From assembly GCA_003450555.1 (NCBI GenBank), contig DMFQ01000144.1, positions 2,004-9,886 of the forward strand: a stretch of DNA of 7,883 nt, read 5' to 3'. The stretch comes from Ktedonobacter sp. GTDB lineage: Bacteria; Chloroflexota; Ktedonobacteria; Ktedonobacterales; Ktedonobacteraceae. Positions 1 to 6,337 of this stretch are shown here, piece by piece (positions within the stretch are counted from its first letter, which is position 1; every line of letters begins with the position of its first letter). The notes beneath the pieces are model-generated. The model made no database searches, was not told the origin of the DNA, and was given only the letters and a program-made list of their open reading frames with translations. Position numbers and translations under genes: made by a program.

Positions 1-336
1 TTCAACATCGAGCTTATCCAGCAAGCGTCCAACATATATAGCGCTCTGTGTGGTAGTGAGCACTTCAAGCAGGTCACCCGGACTGAGAACACCCTCCCGA
101 GCTGCGCGAGTCAATAAGGCCCGAATGTCATGAGCGCTTCCCACTCCAGCATCAGGATACTGATCGATCAATTGAGAAGATTCAGTGGTATAGGAGAGGC
201 GCCGCCGCGCTTCTCGTAGATCTGATGTAGGCTGTAGGTCCATCACCAGTTCTTTACTGGCAGAAAAAGCGGCTTCTTTAGCCACTTTTGCCATTATTTT
301 GGGATACTCTAATGTGAGTATACTTTTCTCGTGCAT
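1..336 (-). CDS. mutS2: MutS2 family protein, N-terminal fragment (cut by window edge)
   Basis: The minus strand is open from an ATG at 336 to the window edge, giving 112 codons with no stop. The translation begins MHEKSILTLEYPKIMAKVAK and continues with LQPTSDLREARRRL and IRALLTRAAREGVLSPGDLL. This is the characteristic start of MutS2: a 'tLEy.kI...la' helix, then 'l.P..d..ea...l', then 'di...l.rA..g..L.p.eLl'. The family is about 780-800 residues, so only the lever/clamp-like N-terminal part is visible. The ATPase and C-terminal Smr domains would lie off the left edge. Known MutS2 proteins act in suppressing homologous recombination or, in Bacillus, in splitting collided ribosomes; which applies here cannot be seen. 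A possible ribosome site, AAAGGACT, lies on the minus strand about 14 nt before the ATG, which is rather far. The gene is divergent from the 145-residue ORF. The family call is confident. Confidence 0.9.
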   Translation of the reverse strand, partial: MHEKSILTLEYPKIMAKVAKEAAFSASKELVMDLQPTSDLREARRRLSYTTESSQLIDQYPDAGVGSAHDIRALLTRAAREGVLSPGDLLEVLTTTQSAIYVGRLLDKLDVE

Positions 337-402
337 GATAATAGTAATGAGTCCTTTTATGAGAACGTGATAACAACAGGCAGATGATAAGGCCTTACAT
401 AC

Positions 403-411
403 ATTGTAGCA
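403..411 (-). promoter_or_regulatory. Candidate extended -10 for mutS2
   Basis: On the minus strand the sequence TGCTACAAT reads as an extended -10 (TG, one base, TACAAT), with the TACAAT hexamer at 408-403. It lies about 67 bp before the mutS2 start codon. I see no good -35 hexamer at 17-18 bp, which is tolerable for an extended -10. This is a by-eye call only. Confidence 0.3.
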
Positions 412-474
412 AGAAAGCGCATGAGTAAGATATCTTCATTTGCGAGAGGATTGAAACCTGGCAGAAACTTCCCT

Positions 475-497
475 CGTACGCTTACGTATTTTATAAT
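475..497 (+). promoter_or_regulatory. Candidate promoter region for the 145-residue ORF
   Basis: A consensus -10 hexamer TATAAT lies at 492-497. It is preceded by two short palindromes, CGTACG (475-480) and TACGTA (483-488), which occupy the -35/spacer zone. The -35 position at 17 bp spacing reads TTCCCT, a poor match, so an activator or another sigma factor may be involved. Transcription from this box would begin near 504. That leaves about 30 nt before an ATG at 534 and only about 12 nt before the ATG at 516. Confidence 0.4.
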
Positions 498-522
498 GTA
501 TACGATAATAAAGCAATGAAGC

Positions 523-526
523 GGAG
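523..526 (+). promoter_or_regulatory. Ribosome binding site that favours the start at 534
   Basis: GGAG ends 7 nt before the ATG at 534, an ideal spacing. The in-frame ATG at 516 has only A/T-rich sequence with no purine-rich Shine-Dalgarno motif before it. The site would lie inside the coding sequence if translation began at 516, so 534 is preferred. Confidence 0.55.
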
Positions 527-533
527 CAAAGAT

Positions 534-971
534 ATGATTCTCCACCTTGGAGAGCGCGTCTTTTGGGGCGCGCCCGAAGTCATTTACCTGGAAGGCACAA
601 TCAGTAAGCTTGATGAAGCTAATCAAACTGCCCTGGTACGTATTGATCGCGCAACACCACACTCGGCTCATCTGATTGGCTCGGATGTCCCCTTTGCCGC
701 GAATGGACTTTCACCTCTCAAAGGTAAGAGTCCTCCTGGAGTTACCAGCAAACGCAATGCGCAGCGTCAGCCACCACTTCAGATGAACGATGATGAGAAA
801 ATCCGTAGTGCCGCCGCGGTTGCCGTTCATCAACAATACGGCTATACGCTTCCACCAGACCAGGAGAGTGCAGTGATTGATCAGGTAGTCATTACCCTCA
901 ATACTGATCCCACTTTGAGAAAGCGCATCATCGCTTCGATGGATGAAATATTAAACCGCGAATTTGAATGA
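534..971 (+). CDS. Uncharacterised 145-residue protein
   Basis: I do not recognise a named family. The N-terminal 60 residues (MILHLGERVFWGAPEVIYLE, then short strands ending in GLSPL) alternate hydrophobic and polar residues with a 'GERV' opening. That resembles a small SH3/KOW-like beta barrel; this is inference from pattern only. Residues 62-85 are a Pro/Lys/Gln-rich linker. Residues 86-145 look helical and charged (NDDEKIRSAAAVAVHQQYGY, then DPTLRKRIIASMDEIL) and could be a separate small domain. There is no signal peptide or membrane segment, so it is probably cytoplasmic. The start at 534 is chosen for its GGAG site; an in-frame ATG at 516 would add six residues. The gene is divergent from mutS2 and is followed 114 bp later by the zinc-ribbon gene, which has its own promoter candidate. 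It is likely a real gene, as its composition is protein-like and it has a promoter and ribosome site. Confidence 0.7.
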   Translation: MILHLGERVFWGAPEVIYLEGTISKLDEANQTALVRIDRATPHSAHLIGSDVPFAANGLSPLKGKSPPGVTSKRNAQRQPPLQMNDDEKIRSAAAVAVHQQYGYTLPPDQESAVIDQVVITLNTDPTLRKRIIASMDEILNREFE

Positions 972-975
972 AAAC

Positions 976-987
976 CACCAATTGGTG
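976..987. repeat. 12-bp perfect palindrome CACCAATTGGTG
   Basis: The sequence reads identically on both strands and starts 5 bp after the stop codon of the 145-residue ORF. It could fold as a 4-bp GC-rich stem with an AATT loop, but no T-tract follows, so it is not a convincing terminator. It lies 11 bp upstream of the candidate -35 at 998, so an operator role is possible but unproven. Confidence 0.35.
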
Positions 988-997
988 AAGTAAAACA

Positions 998-1026
998 TAG
1001 ACGTACGTGCAAAAGCATCGTATAGT
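998..1026 (+). promoter_or_regulatory. Candidate sigma-70-type promoter of the zinc-ribbon gene
   Basis: TAGACG (998-1003, four of six matches to TTGACA) is separated by exactly 17 bp from TATAGT (1021-1026, five of six matches to TATAAT). Transcription would begin near 1033, giving a leader of about 50 nt before the ATG at 1086. An 8-bp palindrome, ACGTACGT (1001-1008), overlaps the -35 and spacer. Confidence 0.5.
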
Positions 1027-1033
1027 CTATTTA

Positions 1034-1052
1034 CAGGGGCTGAAACGCCCTG
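1034..1052 (+). other. Small GC-rich hairpin in the zinc-ribbon gene leader
   Basis: CAGGG (1034-1038) pairs with CCCTG (1048-1052), giving a 5-bp stem and a 9-nt loop. An alternative register pairs GGGC with GCCC. It would sit at the extreme 5' end of the predicted transcript. No T-run follows, so it is not a terminator. It might stabilise the transcript or be incidental. Confidence 0.3.
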
Positions 1053-1085
1053 CCATTACAGATCACGAAAAGAGGTGGTTAACCC

Positions 1086-2030
1086 ATGAACTGTCCAAAA
1101 TGTAATACACTTCTAGAAACAAATGCGCGTTTTTGTCCCAGGTGCGGTGAACAGGTTTCCGCGATCGCTCTCAACAACACACCTGCTAATCCCGCATCCT
1201 CATACCCACCAGCATATATAGGTGAACCGCCAACCCTCCCATTAGAGCAACAAAGAAATGAACCACTGGTACTGCGACCAGGGTACCAACAAGTTTCCCA
1301 ACCACCAGCGCACGGATCAGCGCCACAATGGTCCCAACCACAAGCAGCATCAGCACAGTCTCAACAATCTCCGTACTATCAAACTGGCGTGAATACCCTT
1401 GCCAGTAACGGAAATACCAGACCGCGCCGGCGAGGACGAGGATGCCTTGTAGGCTTCATCAGCCTCTTAGTGTTGTTGCTGCTGCTTGTGGGAGGCTGGT
1501 TCTTACTGCTTAGGCCCTATCTGAATGACCTAGCAAAAAATAAACTTGATAACATATTAACCGACGCAGTTAACAATATACCTCCGCAGGTCGCATTGGC
1601 TCCAGCTGGCCCGGTTAATGTATCAGAAAATCTTCTCAACAACCTCCTGGTTCTTAGTTCTTCTCCAAATGATATTGTAAAAAATACGCAGATACACATC
1701 ACACCAAACACAATGAGTATGCAGTTCCAGGTTTATGGATTTACCGGCACAGTGAACGGCGTACCAAAAGTGCAGCAAGGTCGTCTTGTTATAACAAATG
1801 TCACGGTCGATGGCATTGCGGGACTTATTTTATCAGCGGAGGACATAACGGCTCTCGCCAACAAACACCTGGCTGCCGCTCAAACCAGGATAAATCATGC
1901 TATCGTTTCCGTTCAGATGAAGAACCAGGAACTTGACCTGGTATTCGGCGCGACGGGTAGCAATCCAACACCAGGAGGTAGTCCTGGAGGTTTACCGCCT
2001 ATAGGGACACCGACCCTTCCTGTTCCCTGA
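1086..2030 (+). CDS. Zinc-ribbon, single-pass membrane protein with a possible extracytoplasmic domain
   Basis: The 314-residue product opens with a zinc ribbon: CPKC at residues 3-6 and CPRCG at 17-21, so Cys3, 6, 17 and 20 can bind one zinc. Residues 30-112 are a Pro/Gln/Ser/Tyr-rich, probably disordered linker. A basic patch RRRGRG (114-119) precedes a strongly hydrophobic helix (about 120-142), which places the zinc ribbon in the cytoplasm and the rest outside. Residues 150-290 form a compact domain rich in beta strands (for example GRLVITNVTVDGIAGLIL, 232-249). Its layout recalls LmeA/DUF2140-like lipid-binding folds; that is weak inference. The tail (291-314) is Gly/Pro-rich. The start is well supported by AGAGGTGG (1071-1078), 7 nt before the ATG. 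The last 39 bp overlap the 3' end of the convergent lepB gene. The specific function is unknown. Confidence 0.85.
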   Translation: MNCPKCNTLLETNARFCPRCGEQVSAIALNNTPANPASSYPPAYIGEPPTLPLEQQRNEPLVLRPGYQQVSQPPAHGSAPQWSQPQAASAQSQQSPYYQTGVNTLASNGNTRPRRRGRGCLVGFISLLVLLLLLVGGWFLLLRPYLNDLAKNKLDNILTDAVNNIPPQVALAPAGPVNVSENLLNNLLVLSSSPNDIVKNTQIHITPNTMSMQFQVYGFTGTVNGVPKVQQGRLVITNVTVDGIAGLILSAEDITALANKHLAAAQTRINHAIVSVQMKNQELDLVFGATGSNPTPGGSPGGLPPIGTPTLPVP

Positions 2031-2732
2031 AGCAGCTTGCAGCGAGCGCCGTCGCGAAAATATGACGAAAAGACAGGGCATAAGGAGAAGGAACATTCCA
2101 TCCATATCGACCGTAGCTTCAGTATGTTGAGTACCAGGAACGCTACCCGTTTGATGCACTTTCGCAAAGACTGAAGACACGTTCGGTAGCAGCCCGTTGT
2201 TGCTCTCCCCAAGCGGCCAGTAAACAAGAGCCGCACGTCCAATAATATCACTGCGAGGCAACAGTCCCCAGTCCCGCGAATCAGAACTTCCGATGCGATT
2301 GTCGCCCAGCACAAAATAATAGTTCGGCGGAATCACCTTTGAGATATTTTTATAGGCATAGACGTTGCCCTGGCGATGAGGATCAACATAGCTCTCGCTC
2401 AACGTAACACCATCTACTATCACGGTGGTATCGCGGATGGTGATTGTGTCACCGGGAAGTGCAATAATGCGCTTGATGTAATCTTGATCTGGATGCGGCG
2501 GCGCTACAAAAACTACCACGTCACCACGACCAGGTGCATGAAAAAGATAGGTCCACTTATCTACCAGGATCAGTTCTTTATCGTGGAGGCTAGGCTCCAT
2601 ACTCATACCTTCAATATTGAAATTCTGCACGGCCAGGCGAATGACCAGAAACATCAGAATGGTAAGGACAATTGTCTCTATTACCTCCCGCACTAAACGA
2701 TACCGCTTCTCAAAATCAAGTTCAATGTTCAT
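1992..2732 (-). CDS. lepB: Signal peptidase I (leader peptidase)
   Basis: This membrane serine protease cleaves signal peptides from exported pre-proteins outside the membrane. The 246-residue product has a cytoplasmic N-terminus, one helix (about 18-36), and then the family boxes in order. GMSMEPSL carries the nucleophile Ser44, YIKRIIALPGD carries the general base Lys87, and LGDNR (142-146) with SSDSRDWG (149-156) form the last box. It is the bacterial Ser-Lys type. An open frame runs upstream to an ATG at 2849, but the start at 2732 is preferred. It has AGGGAG 5 nt upstream and gives the usual short N-terminus, whereas the longer version adds 39 atypical residues. Oddly, after the catalytic domain (ending near 195) there is a tail with a hydrophobic stretch (about 212-226) followed by RRR, possibly a second membrane segment. 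Its final 39 bp overlap the convergent zinc-ribbon gene. Confidence 0.95.
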   Translation of the reverse strand: MNIELDFEKRYRLVREVIETIVLTILMFLVIRLAVQNFNIEGMSMEPSLHDKELILVDKWTYLFHAPGRGDVVVFVAPPHPDQDYIKRIIALPGDTITIRDTTVIVDGVTLSESYVDPHRQGNVYAYKNISKVIPPNYYFVLGDNRIGSSDSRDWGLLPRSDIIGRAALVYWPLGESNNGLLPNVSSVFAKVHQTGSVPGTQHTEATVDMDGMFLLLMPCLFVIFSRRRSLQAASGNRKGRCPYRR

Positions 2733-2737
2733 GCAGA

Positions 2738-2743
2738 CTCCCT
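2738..2743 (-). promoter_or_regulatory. Ribosome binding site fixing the lepB start
   Basis: On the minus strand AGGGAG ends 5 nt before the ATG at 2732. It decides between this start and the far upstream in-frame ATG at 2849. Confidence 0.75.
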
Positions 2744-2974
2744 GTGCATAACTTATACTGATTCCAATTAGAATGATCCCAGTTTGGAATATACAATTTG
2801 AATGTACCAGATACAGCTTAGAGAAGCAAGGTACAGCAAGATGAAACATTCTTCTCTGTTACGGGTGTAGCCTATCAGCGGATTGGTCACGTAGGAAATA
2901 AAGGCTATATTGATATTTGTTTAAATGAAGTAGATAGTCAGAGAGAGTTTGCTTGAAAAGAGAGTTGACCCGTA

Positions 2975-3016
2975 TTGGCTGTCTCTTGACATCATATTGT
3001 ACAATGAGACTGATAT
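2975..3016 (+). promoter_or_regulatory. Candidate promoter(s) upstream of uvrA
   Basis: Two overlapping weak promoters can be drawn. One is TTGGCT (2975-2980) with TACAAT (3000-3005). The other is a perfect TTGACA (2986-2991) with TGATAT (3011-3016). Both have a 19-bp spacer, longer than ideal. A perfect 10-bp palindrome, ATTGTACAAT (2996-3005), covers the first -10 and could be an operator. The leader to the ATG at 3125 would be roughly 100 nt. I could not identify a clear LexA-type site. Confidence 0.35.
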
Positions 3017-3110
3017 CGAACGTTTGTATCAACAAATACGTAGCTCACAGGTTTTGCAAACAAGTCTCGCCAAATGAAAAACGACCTGTGGGCTATCAAT
3101 TTGTGGGATG

Positions 3111-3116
3111 GGTGGT
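3111..3116 (+). promoter_or_regulatory. Ribosome binding site favouring the uvrA start at 3125
   Basis: GGTGGT ends 8 nt before the ATG at 3125. It matches the GGTG part of the Shine-Dalgarno consensus and is followed by the conserved UvrA opening [16 protein letters not shown]. The in-frame ATG at 3074 has no purine-rich site and would add 17 residues unlike the family. Confidence 0.55.
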
Positions 3117-3124
3117 CCTATTAT

Positions 3125-6100
3125 ATGCCTCAAGACAAAATAGTAATTCGTGGTGCTCGTGAACACAATCTGAAAAACATCGATGTAACTATACCGCGTG
3201 ACAAAATCGTCGTCATCACTGGGCTTTCTGGCTCCGGCAAAAGTAGCCTTGCCTTTGATACCATTTTTGCTGAAGGACAACGTCGTTACATTGAATCGCT
3301 GTCCGCCTACGCTCGTCAGTTCCTGGACAAAATGGAGAAACCAGATGTCGATCATATCGATGGCCTCTCTCCTGCTATCTCTATCGACCAGAAGGGAACG
3401 ACGCATAATCCGCGTTCGACCGTGGGAACGGTGACGGAGATTTACGACTACTTGCGCTTGCTGTATGCTCGTATCGGCCATCCACACTGTCCCAACTGCG
3501 GACGCGAGGTAAGCCAACAAACCATCCAGCAAATAGTTGATGCGGTCCTCAATCTACCTGAAAACTCTCGAATTATGTTGCTCGCGCCACTTGTGCAGGG
3601 GCGCAAGGGTGAGTATAAGAATATCTTCGAGGAGATGCGCCGTGCAGGATATGTACGTGTGCGTGTTGATGGCAAGATACTTGATCTAAGTGACGAGATT
3701 GATCTCGATAAACAGAAAAAACATACCATTGAGGTAGTTGTTGATCGCCTGGTCATCCATAAAGAACGCGCGACAACCTCTCCTGACCACGATGAGAACC
3801 ACCTTTCGCCATTCGGGCAGCGCTCTACACTCAAAAAGGTGGCAGAGCGACCCACACTATATGATGTCAACGCTGAAGATCATAATGAGCAGGGAAGAGA
3901 TGACGAATTATCATTAGACGTACTATCCTCTCGACTTCAGGAAGAGAAAAGCGATCCGGCACTACGACAGCGACTTTCAGACTCTTTGGAGACAACGCTG
4001 AAGCTAGGTGGCGGCGTCGTCCTGGTATCAATTATCGATGGCGAAGAAATCCTGTTTTCAGAGAAGGCCGCCTGTGTTTACTGTGGTATCAGCTTGCCAG
4101 AAATCGCACCCCGTACCTTTAGCTTTAACAGTCCACATGGCGCGTGTCCTACCTGCACAGGTCTTGGTACGCAACAAGAGATCGACGTGGAACGAATCGT
4201 GACTCATCCAGAAGTGAGTCTGCTGCAAGGCGCCATTGCTCCATGGAGCAAGGTGGTCAACGGCAGTCAATGGCATGCGTCTATCCTCGAGGCCCTGGCG
4301 CATAAATATGACTTTAGCCTTGATACACCGTGGCGTGAACTGACAGAAGAGCAACAGCAGAAGGTGCTCTATGGTACATCTGAACCACTGACTATCCGCT
4401 ATACTCCTCACCATGGACACGCGCGTAAGTACACGATCAATTTTGAAGGAGTCATCCCCAACCTGGATCGGCGCTATAAGCAGACTGATAGCGAGAGTAT
4501 CCGTGAAGAGATTGAAAACTATATGTCTGCTCGTGTTTGTCCCGATTGCCACGGTGCTCGCCTCAAACCAGAAACGCTGGCCATTACAGTAGGTGGACGA
4601 AACATCGTCCAGGTTACCGATCTCTCGATTGTGCTAGCTCAACGCTTCTTCAAAGAATTAGAGGCCGAAGCTGCTGGCAATGCAGAGCGCGCGATTGCTC
4701 CAATTGTGAATGGACAGGGAAAAAAGAAGAATGGCAACGATAATCCTCTCAAAAGGGATCCATATGCCAAGATCGATCCTCGCGAACCTCTCGTCCAGGT
4801 GACGTTAACCGAGCGTGAACGCTTTATTGGCCGCCAGGTGCTTAAAGAGATCCGCGCGCGTCTCCAATTCCTGGTCGATGTCGGACTGGAATACCTGACC
4901 TTAGACCGAGCGGCTGCCAGTCTCTCCGGGGGCGAAGCGCAGCGCATCCGCCTGGCAACACAAATTGGTTCAGGATTAATGGGAGTGCTCTATATCCTGG
5001 ATGAACCAAGTATTGGCCTCCACCAGCGTGACAATGAGCGTCTAATTAAGACATTGGTACGCTTGCGTAACCTGGGTAATACCCTGCTGGTTGTCGAGCA
5101 TGACGAGGACACGATGCGCGCAGCAGACTATATCATTGATATTGGCCCGGGCGCAGGAGAGCATGGCGGCGAGGTTGTAGCAGAGGGTACTTATGCCGAT
5201 ATTGTAGCTAATACCAACTCTCTGACCGGAGATTATCTGTCCAGGCGTCGCCGTATTAAGCTGCCCCCTCAGCGCAGAGAAGGCAATGGGCATTTCTTGA
5301 CGATCAGTGGAGCGCGTGAAAACAACCTTAAAAATATCACTGTCGATATTCCCCTGGGAGAATTTGTGGTTGTAACTGGTGTCTCTGGTTCTGGCAAAAG
5401 TACATTAATCACGGATATCCTCTATCGAAAGTTAGCTCATACCTTTTTCCGTGCTCACGACAAACCAGGCGCCCACGATGCCATTGAGGGTTTGGAACAT
5501 CTGGATAAAGTAATCGACATCGATCAATCTCCTATTGGGCGCACACCTCGCTCTAATCCTGCAACGTATACCAACGCTTTCACAGGTATACGCGAGCTAT
5601 TCGCGCAGGTGCCGGAATCTAAAATACGTGGCTATCTGCCGGGGCGCTTCTCGTTCAATGTCAAAGGTGGACGGTGTGAAGCTTGTAAAGGCGAGGGTAT
5701 TGTCAAGATTGAGATGAATTTCCTACCAGATGTATATGTTCCTTGCGAAGTGTGTAAGGGTAAACGTTACAATCGTGAGGCATTAGAAATTCACTTTAAA
5801 GGCAAGAACATCGCTGATGTGCTCGATATGACAATAGAGGAGGCTATGTCTTTCTTTGCCAATGTGCCTTCAATCTACAACAAAATGAAGACGCTCAACG
5901 AAGTCGGACTGGGCTATATGCGCCTTGGTCAACCTGCTACTACCCTTTCGGGAGGCGAGGCTCAGCGCGTCAAACTGGCCACAGAACTCGCGCGGCGAGC
6001 AACGGGGCGCACAATGTATATCCTCGATGAGCCTACCACAGGCTTGCACTTTGCTGATATAGATCGGCTGCTCCAGGTATTACAGCGCCTCGTAGATAAC

Positions 6101-6337
6101 GGTAACACAATTGTGGTGATTGAACATAACCTGGAAGTGATTAAGAGTGCAGACTGGATTATCGACCTTGGGCCTGCAGGAGGAGATGCTGGCGGTCAAG
6201 TCATCGCTCAGGGAACACCAGATGATGTTGCAGAAAACGAGCAGTCATTTACCGGCCATTTCTTACAGCGTATGTTTAATGAGGAAATTGCGCTTGCAAA
6301 GGCTCATCATGCGGAGAATCAGGTAGTAGTTGGCTAG
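3125..6337 (+). CDS. uvrA: Excinuclease ABC subunit A (UvrA)
   Basis: UvrA is the DNA-binding ATPase dimer that finds bulky lesions and loads UvrB in nucleotide excision repair. The 1070-residue product has two ABC ATPase halves. Half I has Walker [10 protein letters not shown] (33-41), signature [12 protein letters not shown] (600-611) and Walker B ILDEP (Asp626, Glu627). Half II has Walker [10 protein letters not shown] (752-760), signature [12 protein letters not shown] (941-952) and ILDEP (Asp968, Glu969). Zinc-binding cysteine pairs are intact: 122/125 with 472/475, 317/320 with 341/344, and 851/854 with 874/877. All catalytic elements are present, so it should be active. It is over 100 residues longer than the usual ~940-950. 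Most of the excess lies in two charged insertions, near 214-277 (after the UvrB-binding region) and near 514-563 (before signature I), plus a short C-terminal tail. No uvrB or uvrC is adjacent. Its 3' end overlaps the convergent WecA-like gene by 62 bp. Confidence 0.98.
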   Translation: MPQDKIVIRGAREHNLKNIDVTIPRDKIVVITGLSGSGKSSLAFDTIFAEGQRRYIESLSAYARQFLDKMEKPDVDHIDGLSPAISIDQKGTTHNPRSTVGTVTEIYDYLRLLYARIGHPHCPNCGREVSQQTIQQIVDAVLNLPENSRIMLLAPLVQGRKGEYKNIFEEMRRAGYVRVRVDGKILDLSDEIDLDKQKKHTIEVVVDRLVIHKERATTSPDHDENHLSPFGQRSTLKKVAERPTLYDVNAEDHNEQGRDDELSLDVLSSRLQEEKSDPALRQRLSDSLETTLKLGGGVVLVSIIDGEEILFSEKAACVYCGISLPEIAPRTFSFNSPHGACPTCTGLGTQQEIDVERIVTHPEVSLLQGAIAPWSKVVNGSQWHASILEALAHKYDFSLDTPWRELTEEQQQKVLYGTSEPLTIRYTPHHGHARKYTINFEGVIPNLDRRYKQTDSESIREEIENYMSARVCPDCHGARLKPETLAITVGGRNIVQVTDLSIVLAQRFFKELEAEAAGNAERAIAPIVNGQGKKKNGNDNPLKRDPYAKIDPREPLVQVTLTERERFIGRQVLKEIRARLQFLVDVGLEYLTLDRAAASLSGGEAQRIRLATQIGSGLMGVLYILDEPSIGLHQRDNERLIKTLVRLRNLGNTLLVVEHDEDTMRAADYIIDIGPGAGEHGGEVVAEGTYADIVANTNSLTGDYLSRRRRIKLPPQRREGNGHFLTISGARENNLKNITVDIPLGEFVVVTGVSGSGKSTLITDILYRKLAHTFFRAHDKPGAHDAIEGLEHLDKVIDIDQSPIGRTPRSNPATYTNAFTGIRELFAQVPESKIRGYLPGRFSFNVKGGRCEACKGEGIVKIEMNFLPDVYVPCEVCKGKRYNREALEIHFKGKNIADVLDMTIEEAMSFFANVPSIYNKMKTLNEVGLGYMRLGQPATTLSGGEAQRVKLATELARRATGRTMYILDEPTTGLHFADIDRLLQVLQRLVDNGNTIVVIEHNLEVIKSADWIIDLGPAGGDAGGQVIAQGTPDDVAENEQSFTGHFLQRMFNEEIALAKAHHAENQVVVG

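Larger units (their letters stand above)
2733..3124. promoter_or_regulatory. Divergent intergenic region between lepB and uvrA
   Basis: This 392-bp stretch holds no gene I can support and must contain the outward promoters of both neighbours. On the lepB side are minus-strand -10-like boxes TATAAG (2757-2752) and TATATT (2793-2788), both without a good -35. Next to the first is a 14-bp near-palindrome, ATTCCAATTAGAAT (2761-2774), with one mismatched pair. On the uvrA side lie the TTG-type motifs and the palindrome described separately. Between about 2820 and 2940 I see nothing notable. Short open frames crossing the region have no recognisable protein character. Confidence 0.6.

Noticed and set aside
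357..671. 104-codon minus-strand frame across the mutS2 upstream region
   Set aside because: It overlaps the 145-residue ORF and the divergent promoters, and its translation has no recognisable pattern. It is probably a chance frame.
2036..2062. GC-rich stretch after the zinc-ribbon stop as a terminator (GCGA/TCGC stem)
   Set aside because: The stem is only 4 bp and no T-tract follows on either strand, so it does not qualify as an intrinsic terminator.
2733..2849. Longer lepB start at 2849 (39 extra residues)
   Set aside because: The ATG at 2732 has AGGGAG at 5 nt and gives a standard signal peptidase N-terminus. The extra part would add an unlikely second hydrophobic stretch and consume the promoter region.
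3017..3026. CGAACGTTTG resembling a Gram-positive LexA (SOS) box upstream of uvrA
   Set aside because: The CGAAC and GTTTG halves abut with no 4-bp centre, whereas the known box is CGAAC-N4-GTTCG. It is an imperfect match in the wrong geometry.
3074..3124. Longer uvrA start at the ATG at 3074 (17 extra residues)
   Set aside because: It has no ribosome site and the added residues do not resemble UvrA N-termini. The ATG at 3125 follows GGTGGT and gives the canonical opening.
2953..3162. 69-codon plus-strand frame running into the start of uvrA
   Set aside because: It overlaps uvrA in another frame, lies over the promoter motifs, and its translation is Cys/Ser-rich without protein-family character.
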